Assembly (NCBI RefSeq): GCF_036192275.1
Contig: NZ_CP108088.1
Location: 62,001 to 126,000, forward strand
Origin: Streptomyces sp. NBC_00250
GTDB lineage: Bacteria; Actinomycetota; Actinomycetes; Streptomycetales; Streptomycetaceae
Direction: 5' to 3'
Length of the DNA: 64,000 nt
Position 1 is the stretch's first letter. Every line of letters starts with the position of its first letter. The notes beneath the pieces are model-generated. The model did no database searches. It was given only the letters and a program-made list of their open reading frames with translations, and was not told where the DNA came from. Below are positions 8,058-15,757 of the stretch, piece after piece. Both the position numbers and the translations under genes were made by a program.

Positions 8058-9248
8058 TCAGATCACGCCGTCGGCGCGCAGCGAGGCGAGCTCGTCCGGG
8101 CCGAGGCCGAGCACACCCGTGTAGACGTCGGTGTTGTGCTCGCCGAGCGACGGGCCGGTGGAACGGATGCTGCCGGGCGTCTTCGACATCCTGGGCAGCG
8201 GCGCGACCATCGGCAGCGGCCCGAAGTCGGGGTCGTCCACCGTGACGAGCGTGCCCCGCTCGCGGTAGTGCGCGTCGGCCGCGATGTCCGCGATGCTCAT
8301 CAGCGGCGAGGCCGGAATGCCGGTGTCGCTCAGGAACTTCGTCACCTCGTCCGCCGAATACCCCGCGACCCAGTCGGCGATGAGCGCGTACAGGGCATCG
8401 GCGTGTTCCGCCCTCGCCGCCCGCGTCGCGTACGCGGGGTCCTCCGCCAGCTCCGGGCGACTCATGACGGCGGCCAGCCGGCCGAAGAGGGCGTCGGTGC
8501 CGGCGTGGATCGACACGCGGCGCCCGTCGCAGGCTGTGAAGTCACTGGCGGGCACGATCTGCGGATTCCGGTTGCCCAGGCGCTCCCTGACCTTGCCGGT
8601 CGTCGCGTACGCGGCGAGCGCGTCCTCGGAGGCCCTGAACCCCGCCTCGTACAGCGCGAGGTCGATCACCTGCCCGCCACCGCCCACGGTGTCCCGGTGG
8701 TACAGCGCGGTGACCACCGAGAACGCGCCCAGGTAGGCGGCCATGTAGTCGATCGTCGAGTACCCGCTACGCACCGGCGGACGGTCCGCGTCTCCGGTGA
8801 CGTAGGTCAGGCCGGCGAACGCACTGGCGATCCGGTCGAAGGAACCGCGGTCGCTGTACGGACCGGTCAACCCGTACCCCGTCACGTACACGAGCACCGT
8901 GTCCGGTGCGAGCTCCTGCAAGGTGTCCGGGTCCAGCCCCCAGGCCTTCAGCGTCGGCGGCCGGTAGTTGGTGATCACGACGTCGAAGTGCGGAACGAGT
9001 CGGCGCGCGACCCGCTGCCCGGCCTCGGTGCGCAGGTCCAGGGTGACGGACTTCTTGTTGCGGGCCTCCTGGGCCCAGTACGGGGACCGGGCGCCCGGAG
9101 TCGTGCCACGGGTGAAGTCGCCGCGGCCGGGATCCTCGACCTTGACGACCTCGGCGCCGAAGTCGCCGAGGAACGTGGCGGTGACCGGAGCGGCCAGCAC
9201 GGTGGACAGGTCGAGGACGCGTATGCCCGCCAGCGGAAGTGTCGACAT
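8058..9248 (-). CDS. Class III CoA-transferase (CaiB/BaiF family)
   Basis: A 396-residue family III acyl-CoA transferase. The N-terminal Rossmann-like half begins LAGIRVLDLSTVLAAP and includes FGAEVVKVEDPGRGD; the expected catalytic aspartate is D167 in SGYSTIDYMAA, which forms the aspartyl-CoA thioester intermediate in this family. The C-terminal half has the usual small domain (SDTGIPASPLMSIADI). It moves CoA between carboxylic acids and so activates an acid for degradation. It is the first gene of the minus-strand cluster and is read divergently from the TetR gene, with the palindromic operator 29 bases before its start. Confidence 0.9.
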   Translation of the reverse strand: MSTLPLAGIRVLDLSTVLAAPVTATFLGDFGAEVVKVEDPGRGDFTRGTTPGARSPYWAQEARNKKSVTLDLRTEAGQRVARRLVPHFDVVITNYRPPTLKAWGLDPDTLQELAPDTVLVYVTGYGLTGPYSDRGSFDRIASAFAGLTYVTGDADRPPVRSGYSTIDYMAAYLGAFSVVTALYHRDTVGGGGQVIDLALYEAGFRASEDALAAYATTGKVRERLGNRNPQIVPASDFTACDGRRVSIHAGTDALFGRLAAVMSRPELAEDPAYATRAARAEHADALYALIADWVAGYSADEVTKFLSDTGIPASPLMSIADIAADAHYRERGTLVTVDDPDFGPLPMVAPLPRMSKTPGSIRSTGPSLGEHNTDVYTGVLGLGPDELASLRADGVI

Positions 9249-9277
9249 GGGTGCCCCTTCGAACGTTCACGTTATTC

Positions 9278-9300
9278 ACGTTTCGTTATTAACGAAACGT
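9278..9300. promoter_or_regulatory. Probable TetR operator, 23-bp perfect palindrome
   Basis: ACGTTTCGTTA, a central T, and TAACGAAACGT form a perfect dyad. It lies in the 132-bp divergent region between the CoA-transferase and TetR genes and is much richer in A and T than its surroundings. Size and position fit a TetR-family operator controlling both directions. Confidence 0.8.
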
Positions 9301-9380
9301 TGTTAGTGGGACCATAGAGTGGTCCCTGCGGCGCGGCAAGAGCCGGGACGGGAAGATCCAGAACGATCAGGGAGCAGCAC

Positions 9381-10016
9381 ATGACCGACAGCGGGGCCGG
9401 CGGGACCGGAAAGACGCGGCGGCGCCGGCGCAGCCGTGAGGAGACGGAGGCGGACCTTCTCGCCGCGGCACGCACCCTGCTCGAGCGCGACGGAGTCCTC
9501 GCCGGGGTCAACCTCCGGGAGATCGCCGCCGAAGCGGGGGTCAACCACGGGCAGATCTACCAGTACTTCGGCAGCCGTCAGTCCCTGCTGCGAGCCGCGG
9601 CCGCCGACCTCGTCGAGCGCCAGACCGAAGACCACGACGGCCACTGGGAACAGCCCTTCGCCGACCGACGGCTCGCGATGTTCCACCACCGCCTCGACGA
9701 ACCCGAACTGGTCACGCTCGAAGCGCTCCTGGCGCTCGATCGCGACGACAACTTCAGCCCGCTGCCTCGATTCCCCCAGACCCTGCAGAGCCTGGCCCGC
9801 GACAAGTCCGACGGCTCGCTGCCCGAGGACGCCGACGCCGTCGCCGCCCACGTCATGACCGCCGCGGCACAAATGGGCTACGTCATCTTCCGCGAGGCCT
9901 ACGCCCGCGACACCGGCATCCCCCTCGACGAACTCGACGAACGCGCCGCCCGAGCATTCAGCCTCATGATCGCCGGCCTCGCCGCTCCGTCGTCGCAGCA
10001 GACCCCGCAGGCCTGA
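9381..10016 (+). CDS. TetR/AcrR family transcriptional regulator
   Basis: A 211-residue regulator. After a short basic N-terminus (KTRRRRRSREE) comes the TetR helix-turn-helix at about residues 24-68: LLAAARTLLERDGV, VNLREIAAEAGVNHGQIYQYF. The remaining 140 residues form the variable ligand-binding helices. GGGAGCAG precedes ATG 9381 at a good distance. Divergence from the CoA-transferase gene and the perfect palindrome between them suggest it represses the CoA-transferase/MFS/amidase cluster and itself, with release by the substrate or its CoA ester. Confidence 0.9.
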   Translation: MTDSGAGGTGKTRRRRRSREETEADLLAAARTLLERDGVLAGVNLREIAAEAGVNHGQIYQYFGSRQSLLRAAAADLVERQTEDHDGHWEQPFADRRLAMFHHRLDEPELVTLEALLALDRDDNFSPLPRFPQTLQSLARDKSDGSLPEDADAVAAHVMTAAAQMGYVIFREAYARDTGIPLDELDERAARAFSLMIAGLAAPSSQQTPQA

Positions 10017-10077
10017 CGCGGCCCCGCCCCGTAGGCACCAAAGGCCGGCAGTCGGCCACACGGGGCGGCCGAGCGTC

Positions 10078-10368
10078 CTAGAACCCGTCGGCCGGCAGCA
10101 GGCAGCGGCGCTTGGCGAAGGCGCGTCGGTAGACGGGTTTCTCGTGCACGGTCTCCACACGGGCGTCGATCAACCGGGAGCCGACCTTCGGGTCCTTCGC
10201 CCACGACGGCATCAGACCCCACCGCAGTGCCCGCAGCTCACGGCGCAATTCCTGGGTAGGCGCGACGTTCCAGCTCGGACTCAGCCCCTCGGCAGGGTGC
10301 CAGTCGGTGACCTGGAAGAGCCGACTCAGGTCTTCAAGGCTGCGTGTCGAGGTACATCGGCCGCAGCA
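10078..10368 (-). pseudogene. SRAP (HMCES/YedK-like) gene remnant
   Basis: The frame encodes the N-terminal third of an SRAP protein: a CGR motif, RSLEDLSRLFQVTDWHP, SWNVAPTQELR and ending CLLPADGF, where intact proteins continue with Y-E-W. Here a TAG directly follows GF and the rest is missing. The start is also damaged: the expected ATG-TGC-GGC is TGC-TGC-GGC, and the conserved residue after CGR is Cys instead of Tyr or Phe. SRAP proteins use the N-terminal Cys to crosslink to abasic sites in single-stranded DNA. It runs in frame with part of the upstream phosphotransferase wreck. Confidence 0.75.
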
Positions 10369-10369
10369 T

Positions 10370-11007
10370 GAAGCCACTGCGCCACGACGCCATCGCGGGC
10401 CAGCGCGTCCAGGCGCCATGCGAGGCCATTCGCGGGATGGAGGTCGCCGCCGTGCACCCCACCGGCAGGTCCTCCCACTCCTGGGCCGCAACGGCGTCGT
10501 CCCAGACGGCCCGGACGTCGGCAGCGATGCCGTCGGGGGAATCGGCCTGGATGTTGTCATCGAAGCCGTCCGCGCAGACTCGGGGCTGGGCGCCGCGGTC
10601 CGTAGTGATCGGCGCCTCGGCGGGCTCCTCTCCATGGAGCGCCCGGAGGAAGCCCGCCCGCGTTTCAGCCGTGTGGATGCTGCGGCTGATCGAGCCGTGG
10701 TCCAGGGGCTCGCCGGGCCGTCCAGTGCTTGGGGAAGCGCTCGGACACTTCGCCGAACCGCACCGGGGTCGGCACCGGGAGCGGCAGGCGCGGGGCCGGC
10801 ACGGATAGCCACGCCGCTCCTTGAGTTGAAGTTCCGGCGCGGGGTCCATGTGCTGCATGCGCACCGCCAACTCGTCCCCGAGGCGCCGCATCTGGCTGCC
10901 CCAGCCTCCCGCCACCTCGCGGATGGCCAGCCCCGCGAGGTCTGGATGTTGCTCCTGCAGCGGGTCAGGATCAGCTCTGCAGTGATCTCGATCTCGGTGT
11001 CGGTCAC
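10370..11007 (-). pseudogene. Aminoglycoside phosphotransferase-like (APH) pseudogene
   Basis: Fragments of an APH/choline-kinase-fold protein can be followed across all three minus-strand frames: MTDTEIEITAELIL, then LQEQHPDLAGLAIREVAGGW with RLGDELAVRM, then PLPVPTPVRFGE and ERFPKHW, then PGEPLDHGSIS, AGFLRALH and DGIAADVRAVWDDAVAA. At least three frameshifts are needed. The catalytic HGDLHPxN loop is not recognisable and the C-terminal half is gone, replaced by the SRAP remnant. It is therefore a dead kinase-fold gene. Confidence 0.7.
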
Positions 11008-11234
11008 GTGAAGTCACAGCGCCAAGGCGGCAGGCTGAGCGGCTCTCGCTCTGCCGAACAGCTCGTTGCGTTCCTCTGGCATCACCGATTCGGTTTGATG
11101 AGCTGCAGATCAAAGGCTTTGGAACGGGCCGCCCCGGTCAGGAGCCGTTCGGCCCGAGGACGGTCAGCACACGGCACCTCCGCACGCCGTCGCTGCCGTC
11201 CACGAGGCCGAAGCGGCTCCCCTGGTGTGTGGGG

Positions 11235-12362
11235 TCAGCGGCGGATGCCCGCGTACGCCGACGGGGAGATTCCACCCTCCGCGCCCTGGGCGCCGCCGAC
11301 CGTCCAGACCCGGCCCGCCTCGTCGGTCGCGGCGCCGTAGAGGTACCCGGCTCCGCGCGGGTTCTCCGTGCGCTTGAGCAGGCCGTCGGGTCCGAGCGTC
11401 AGGACGTAGTTCCCGGCCGGGTTGACGTCGGGGTTCATGGTCTCCCCCACGATCACCGGGCGGCCGGAGCCGTCGAAGGCGATGTCGAACAGCTGGCCCG
11501 TCTCGGCGGGCGTGCGGACGGTGGACCAGGCGCGGCCGTCGAAACGCACGACGACGGGACGGCGCCACAGGTTCTCGTCCCGCATGTGACCGACGGCCCA
11601 GATGTCGTTCGCCGACCGCCGCTCGATGCCGTCGTACATGGCGCCGTCGAGCTCGCTCGGCAGCTGCTGCTTCGTCCACGACGTGCCGTCGAACCGCGAG
11701 ACGCCGTCGCCGATGGCGAGGACGACCCCGCCGGGTCCCACCTCCAGCTGGGAGACCCAGGCGAGCCCGGTGTCGGCCGGCAGCCGGGTCCAGCCGCCGC
11801 TGCCGTCCGCCCTGCCACGGAAGAGGGCCGGCCGGTACTCGCCGGTCGCGTCGGTGTATCCGCCGTGCACCCAGACGGCACCGCGCGCGTCCACGTCCAC
11901 GGCCGACAGCGACGTGCCCTCCGCCCCCTTCGGGAAGGGCAGCTCGACCGCGCTCCAGACCTTGCCGTTCCAGCGCTGGAGCAACGCGCGCCCCTGGTCC
12001 CAGTCGTTCTCGCCGACGGATTCGTGGCGGGTGCCCACGGCCCACACCTGATCGGGTGCGCCGACGGCGAGGTCCTCCAGGCGGCCGTGCTCGGCCGGCT
12101 GCGGGGGCGCCTGCCAGCGGGTGCCGGTCCAGCGCAGCGCGACCGGCGCGAAGGGCCGGGTGGTCGCGTCGTCGTGCTTGCCGACGGCCCAGGTCGCACC
12201 GCCCGCGCTCTCGACGTCGAACAGCACGGTGCCGTTGCTGCCCGGCGGGCTGACGTTCCGCCAGTTCTGGGTCTCCGCGGCGGCGGGGGCCGCGGCGACG
12301 GCGACGAACGAGGCGAGGCCGACGGCGACGGCGGTGGCCGCACGGGGCAGGGAAAGTTTCAT
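11235..12362 (-). CDS. Secreted beta-propeller-like protein, hypothetical
   Basis: A 375-residue exported protein. A signal peptide occupies about residues 1-29 (basic start, hydrophobic core, then APAAA-ETQ as a likely cleavage site). The mature part contains recurring blocks such as VWAVGTRHES, GAVWVHGGYT, DIWAVGHMRD and RVWTVGGAQG, each a strand-turn pattern of a beta-propeller about 50 residues long. No catalytic residues are evident. Relatives are annotated only as secreted or hypothetical; binding to a surface ligand or polysaccharide is plausible but unproven. Single gene. Confidence 0.75.
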   Translation of the reverse strand: MKLSLPRAATAVAVGLASFVAVAAAPAAAETQNWRNVSPPGSNGTVLFDVESAGGATWAVGKHDDATTRPFAPVALRWTGTRWQAPPQPAEHGRLEDLAVGAPDQVWAVGTRHESVGENDWDQGRALLQRWNGKVWSAVELPFPKGAEGTSLSAVDVDARGAVWVHGGYTDATGEYRPALFRGRADGSGGWTRLPADTGLAWVSQLEVGPGGVVLAIGDGVSRFDGTSWTKQQLPSELDGAMYDGIERRSANDIWAVGHMRDENLWRRPVVVRFDGRAWSTVRTPAETGQLFDIAFDGSGRPVIVGETMNPDVNPAGNYVLTLGPDGLLKRTENPRGAGYLYGAATDEAGRVWTVGGAQGAEGGISPSAYAGIRR

Positions 12363-13061
12363 GACGGGATTCCTCGCAGGAGTCGGGTGTCGTACGTGCT
12401 CTCACCCCATTGACGCGCCGAACCACGGGAGACGTTTCATCATTCTTCGAAACAGCTCAGGGCAGGGCGCGAGCACGATGCGCGTAAGTCCGTTTCACAC
12501 CAGCTTTCCTGAGGGAGCGTCACAAAGGTCTTGGCCCTCCACCCAGAGGGTCCAAGCGCCCCGCGCTGCTTCGTTTCAGCGGCCGTACACACTGCGGCAG
12601 AGACCGGCGACGCCCATGGGGGCGTTCACGCGCTGCACCTCTTGGCAGAGCCGGCGCCTGTCCCGTGTCGGGCCGGCCGACGGATGCCGCTTCGGCGTGC
12701 GGGGCTTCAGCGTGCGGGGCTTTGTGGTGGAGGGGAACTTGCCGGAGGACTACGTGACGGGCTGCCTGGTCCTCCTCACGGAGCCGTCCGGGCGCGTGCG
12801 CTTGACCCCAGGACTGCCGGACACGAGGCGGTCACGCTCTCCGCGTCGAGAACACCGCGCGAACGGCTCGCGCCAGATCGTGCGGAGCCGCACGGCACGG
12901 CGGGCGATCTCCGATGAACCGGTACGGGGTATGGGTCCGCCACCCCGGCGTTCCAGGGCGAAGCACGGCGACGGGCACGTCCCCGGCCCGTCAGCGCGCA
13001 GGGGTGCTGCGCGTCGGCCCAGGTGGCCGACGCGCCGCCCCCGTCGTCCTCTTCGCGCCGG
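12363..13061. other. Gene-free stretch of about 700 bases
   Basis: The interval between two minus-strand features has open frames on both strands caused by GC bias, but none with a credible protein, start or ribosome site. Partial reading such as GFVVEGNLPEDYVTGCLVLL on the plus strand (around 12,715-12,775) could be a decayed gene; I cannot assign it. Confidence 0.4.
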
Positions 13062-13400
13062 TCAGCGGATGCGGAGGTCCCGGCGGAGGGCGTCCAGGCT
13101 CTTGGCGATCGCCGGGAGCACCGTGGTACTCAGCAGGGCCAGTTCGGTCTCGGCCCTGATCGCCCGTTCGCGTGCCCGTAAGCGGGCTCGCTCGGCCAGG
13201 TGGTTCTCCACGAAGGTCCCGAGCGGCCCCACCACTGCCAGCGACATGCCGACGACGTAGACCGCGCACTTGTCGTGTCGTCGGTCCTGCCGAAGCCCTC
13301 TCCGTGGGTCCCTACGGCCACCAGCCCCGCACCGGTGAGCACAGATATGGAGAAGAAGACCTTGCGCCTGTACGTCCACCCACGCGCCGAACCTCCCCGT
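13062..13400 (-). pseudogene. Frameshifted small membrane protein
   Basis: Two adjacent frames together give a plausible small membrane protein. The first has YRRKVFFSISVLTGAGLVAV, a basic start plus a membrane helix. The second continues with KCAVYVVGMSLAVVGPLGTF (another helix) and an acidic/basic helical tail, ENHLAERARLRARERAIRAE. The switch lies near 13,270-13,300. Either the gene is broken or the assembly has a base error here. I do not recognise a family. Confidence 0.4.
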
Positions 13401-13609
13401 GCTCGCCCCGCCCGTCCCCAGCGGGCCGATCATCGCCCACACAACGGCCTCCGACAGCCGAACAGTTCCAGTGCGCGGCGATGCGAGGACGGGTCGGCCT
13501 CACCGGCGTACGGTCGGCACCGCGCCCGCTCCACATGCATGTGGGTCGACGGCAGACGGGATGGGAGTTGAGGCCGAGTGGTGGGTTGTTGAAGTAGGTC
13601 AGCTGACCG

Positions 13610-14020
13610 TCACTCCGGTCGAACGCCGCCCGGCTCTCCTGGCGGTGCAACAACGATCTGGTTCTCGTCCTCGTAGATGATTCTGCCCGGGTTCGAAGAC
13701 TCCAGGCGACAGCACTCCACACCATGCGCGGCAAGAAGGCCCAAGTATCCGTCAACACGTTTGATGAGGTCGACGGCGGACGATTTGAACCAAGCCACGG
13801 CCCCTGGATGCACCTCAGGGTTGTATACATCTGGGTCAACGTCAGTCGGATTGGTGTAGTTGCTGTCGTACCAGTCGTTATTCGACCTCCAAAACCGGTG
13901 CTGATCCTCGGTCAGCTTGCCCCGTGCCGCAAGTTCGTTTGCGAGCACGAAGACGCCCGGAAAGTGTCCTCGCGGGTGCCTCACTGTTCCCTGAAACCGG
14001 ACGTACAAGACTTGGTCCAC
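13610..14020 (-). CDS. Hypothetical protein
   Basis: A 136-residue protein if read from GTG 14020, which has AAAGGGG 5 bases upstream; an alternative ATG at 14101 would add 27 less protein-like residues. The sequence VLYVRFQGTVRHPRGHFPGV, then WYDSNYTNPTDVDPDVYNPE and VHPGAVAWFKSSAVDLI reads as a normal soluble alpha/beta protein. Codon choice is less GC-extreme than in neighbours, hinting at more recent acquisition. No motif points to a function. Confidence 0.6.
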   Translation of the reverse strand: MDQVLYVRFQGTVRHPRGHFPGVFVLANELAARGKLTEDQHRFWRSNNDWYDSNYTNPTDVDPDVYNPEVHPGAVAWFKSSAVDLIKRVDGYLGLLAAHGVECCRLESSNPGRIIYEDENQIVVAPPGEPGGVRPE

Positions 14021-14244
14021 GAGTGCCCCTTTACGTAGATCTGCACTGCCAACGACGAATCCTAGAGGCCGCCCCCGGTGCCCCTCACGCATCCGAGCCA
14101 TCGGGAATCCTCAGGGGATGAGTGACGGCGACCCCAGGCGAGCGTCCAACTGCTCGACAACGCCGACGAACAATGGCGGACGAGCGCGGACGACTGCGAA
14201 CCGTCAAGTCCGAGCCCGTTCAGTTCAACTCGGCAGCTCCATCG

Positions 14245-14382
14245 TGTGATTTCCTCGCGCACATGTACGGCAACGCTGCCGACCATCCGGACCGGGTGCG
14301 CCGATACCCCTCGGACGTGTCCGACGCGGAAGTCGTTGTTGACGTCGCAAACCTGCCAGAAGGTGGCTCCTATTCCTGCTGA
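14245..14382 (+). pseudogene. Possible IS transposase N-terminal remnant
   Basis: The reading ADHPDRVRRYPSDVSDAE resembles the opening of IS4/IS5-type transposases (RYPSDLSDAEW...), after which similarity is lost and a stop follows. Only about 25 residues match, so this is tentative. It lies just upstream of an MFS gene with atypical base composition. Confidence 0.3.
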
Positions 14383-14427
14383 AATAGTTCTCACACTTCA
14401 TGTGATGCCCAACACAGGACGGGATTC

Positions 14428-15651
14428 ATGTCCACAGCAACCACCACTTCCATCAGCTCGCCTTCATTACCGTCTCGATCACCATTGGTCTCGTGGCTGG
14501 CAGTGATTTCGGTGATGTTGGGGATCTTCTCGATCGTCACCACCGAAATCCTGCCGATCGGCCTTTTGACCTCGATTGTCTCGACTTTCACCATCTCCGA
14601 TGGAATGGCTGGTCTGATGATGACCATGCCTGGTTTTCTGGCCGCGGTCTCGGCGCCAGTGGTAACTGTCACCACGGGGCGCATCGATCGTCGGCTCATG
14701 CTGGGTGCTTTTGTTCTGTTGCTGGCATTGGCGAATTTCCTGGCCGCGGTTGCGCCGAGCTACTGGCTGGTCCTTGTCTCGCGTGTATTGGTCGGCATCG
14801 CCATCGGTGGTTTCTGGTCCATCGGCGCGGGGCTGGCCAGTCGGCTGGTTCCTGCCGAATCGGTGGGCCGGGCAACCGCCGTGATCTTCTCCGCGGTGCC
14901 TCTCGGGTCCGTGCTCGGAGTCCCGCTGGGTACGTTCATCGGAGACGTCGCGGGGTGGCGTACCGCATTTCTGATCATGGGGATCCTGACTCTCTGCGTC
15001 TTCGTCATGCTGCTCCTGGTGGTCCCGCCGCTGCCGGCCGAAGAGCCGACTCGTCTGAGTGCGCTCACGGGCATGCTCAGGAGTGTCAGTACTCGGTTTG
15101 CCTTGGTGATGACGTTCCTTGTGGTGCTCGCCCACTTCGGTGCCTACACCTATGTCACTCCGTTCCTGGAGCAGGTGACTCATGTCAGCGCCGGGCTCAT
15201 CACGGTCTATCTGCTCGTGTACGGAGCTGCAGGAATTGCCGGGAACTTCCTGGGCGGATCGGCTGTGGCCCGGTATCCGAGGGGCACCTTCGCAGCAGCC
15301 GCCTTGATGATCGCCGGTGCGACCGTGCTGCTCCCTGTGCTCGGCAAGGATGATCTCGGCGCCGCGGCCCTGCTGGTTCTGTGGGGCGTTGCCTACGGGG
15401 CCGTGCCTGTCTGCGCGCAGACCTGGTTCACCAAGGCCTCACCCGATTCGCCCGAAGCCTCTTCCGTGCTCTTCACCGCCTCGTTCCAGGCCACCATTTC
15501 CATTGGGGCGCTGGTCGGAGGTGTCGTGGTTGACCACTCCTCCCCATCCATGGTCATGACGCTCGCTGGCACGGCCGCTGCGCTGATGGCGCTGGTCGCC
15601 TGGTCCCACTACGCCCGGAAGATCCCGTGGCCTGACCCGACCAAGCCGTAA
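14428..15651 (+). CDS. MFS transporter, DHA1 drug/arabinose-efflux type
   Basis: A 407-residue protein with 12 predicted membrane helices. TTEILPIGLLTSI in helix 1, GRIDRRLMLGAF in the loop after helix 2, and PLGSVLGVPLGTFIGDVAGW in helix 5 (antiporter motif C type) place it with the DHA1 (AraJ/YdhP-like) proton-driven exporters of sugars or drugs. No regulator adjoins it. Third-position GC is visibly lower than in surrounding genes (many AT-ending codons), which with the transposase-like scrap upstream suggests horizontal acquisition. Confidence 0.88.
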   Translation: MSTATTTSISSPSLPSRSPLVSWLAVISVMLGIFSIVTTEILPIGLLTSIVSTFTISDGMAGLMMTMPGFLAAVSAPVVTVTTGRIDRRLMLGAFVLLLALANFLAAVAPSYWLVLVSRVLVGIAIGGFWSIGAGLASRLVPAESVGRATAVIFSAVPLGSVLGVPLGTFIGDVAGWRTAFLIMGILTLCVFVMLLLVVPPLPAEEPTRLSALTGMLRSVSTRFALVMTFLVVLAHFGAYTYVTPFLEQVTHVSAGLITVYLLVYGAAGIAGNFLGGSAVARYPRGTFAAAALMIAGATVLLPVLGKDDLGAAALLVLWGVAYGAVPVCAQTWFTKASPDSPEASSVLFTASFQATISIGALVGGVVVDHSSPSMVMTLAGTAAALMALVAWSHYARKIPWPDPTKP

Positions 15652-15757
15652 CAAGCCGTATTTCAAAAGGTCTGCGAGGCGTCATGCACCGGTGATGGTT
15701 GTTGAGCCTTGGCTAGTCTTGATCGACCGAAGTGGCCTTCCAGGGGAGCTAGTTGTC

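Noticed and set aside
6618..9317. A 2.7-kb open frame on the plus strand opposite the MFS and CoA-transferase genes
   Set aside because: Its product is a low-complexity mix of G, A, R, E and D, the normal antisense shadow of GC-rich genes; the minus-strand genes have clear families.
11140..11225. Minus-strand reading VDGSDGVRRCRVLTVLGPNG
   Set aside because: About 25 residues with no start or domain; too short to call.
12473..13060. Plus-strand frames in the gap after the secreted propeller protein
   Set aside because: No ribosome site and arginine-rich composition; could not be distinguished from GC-bias open frames.
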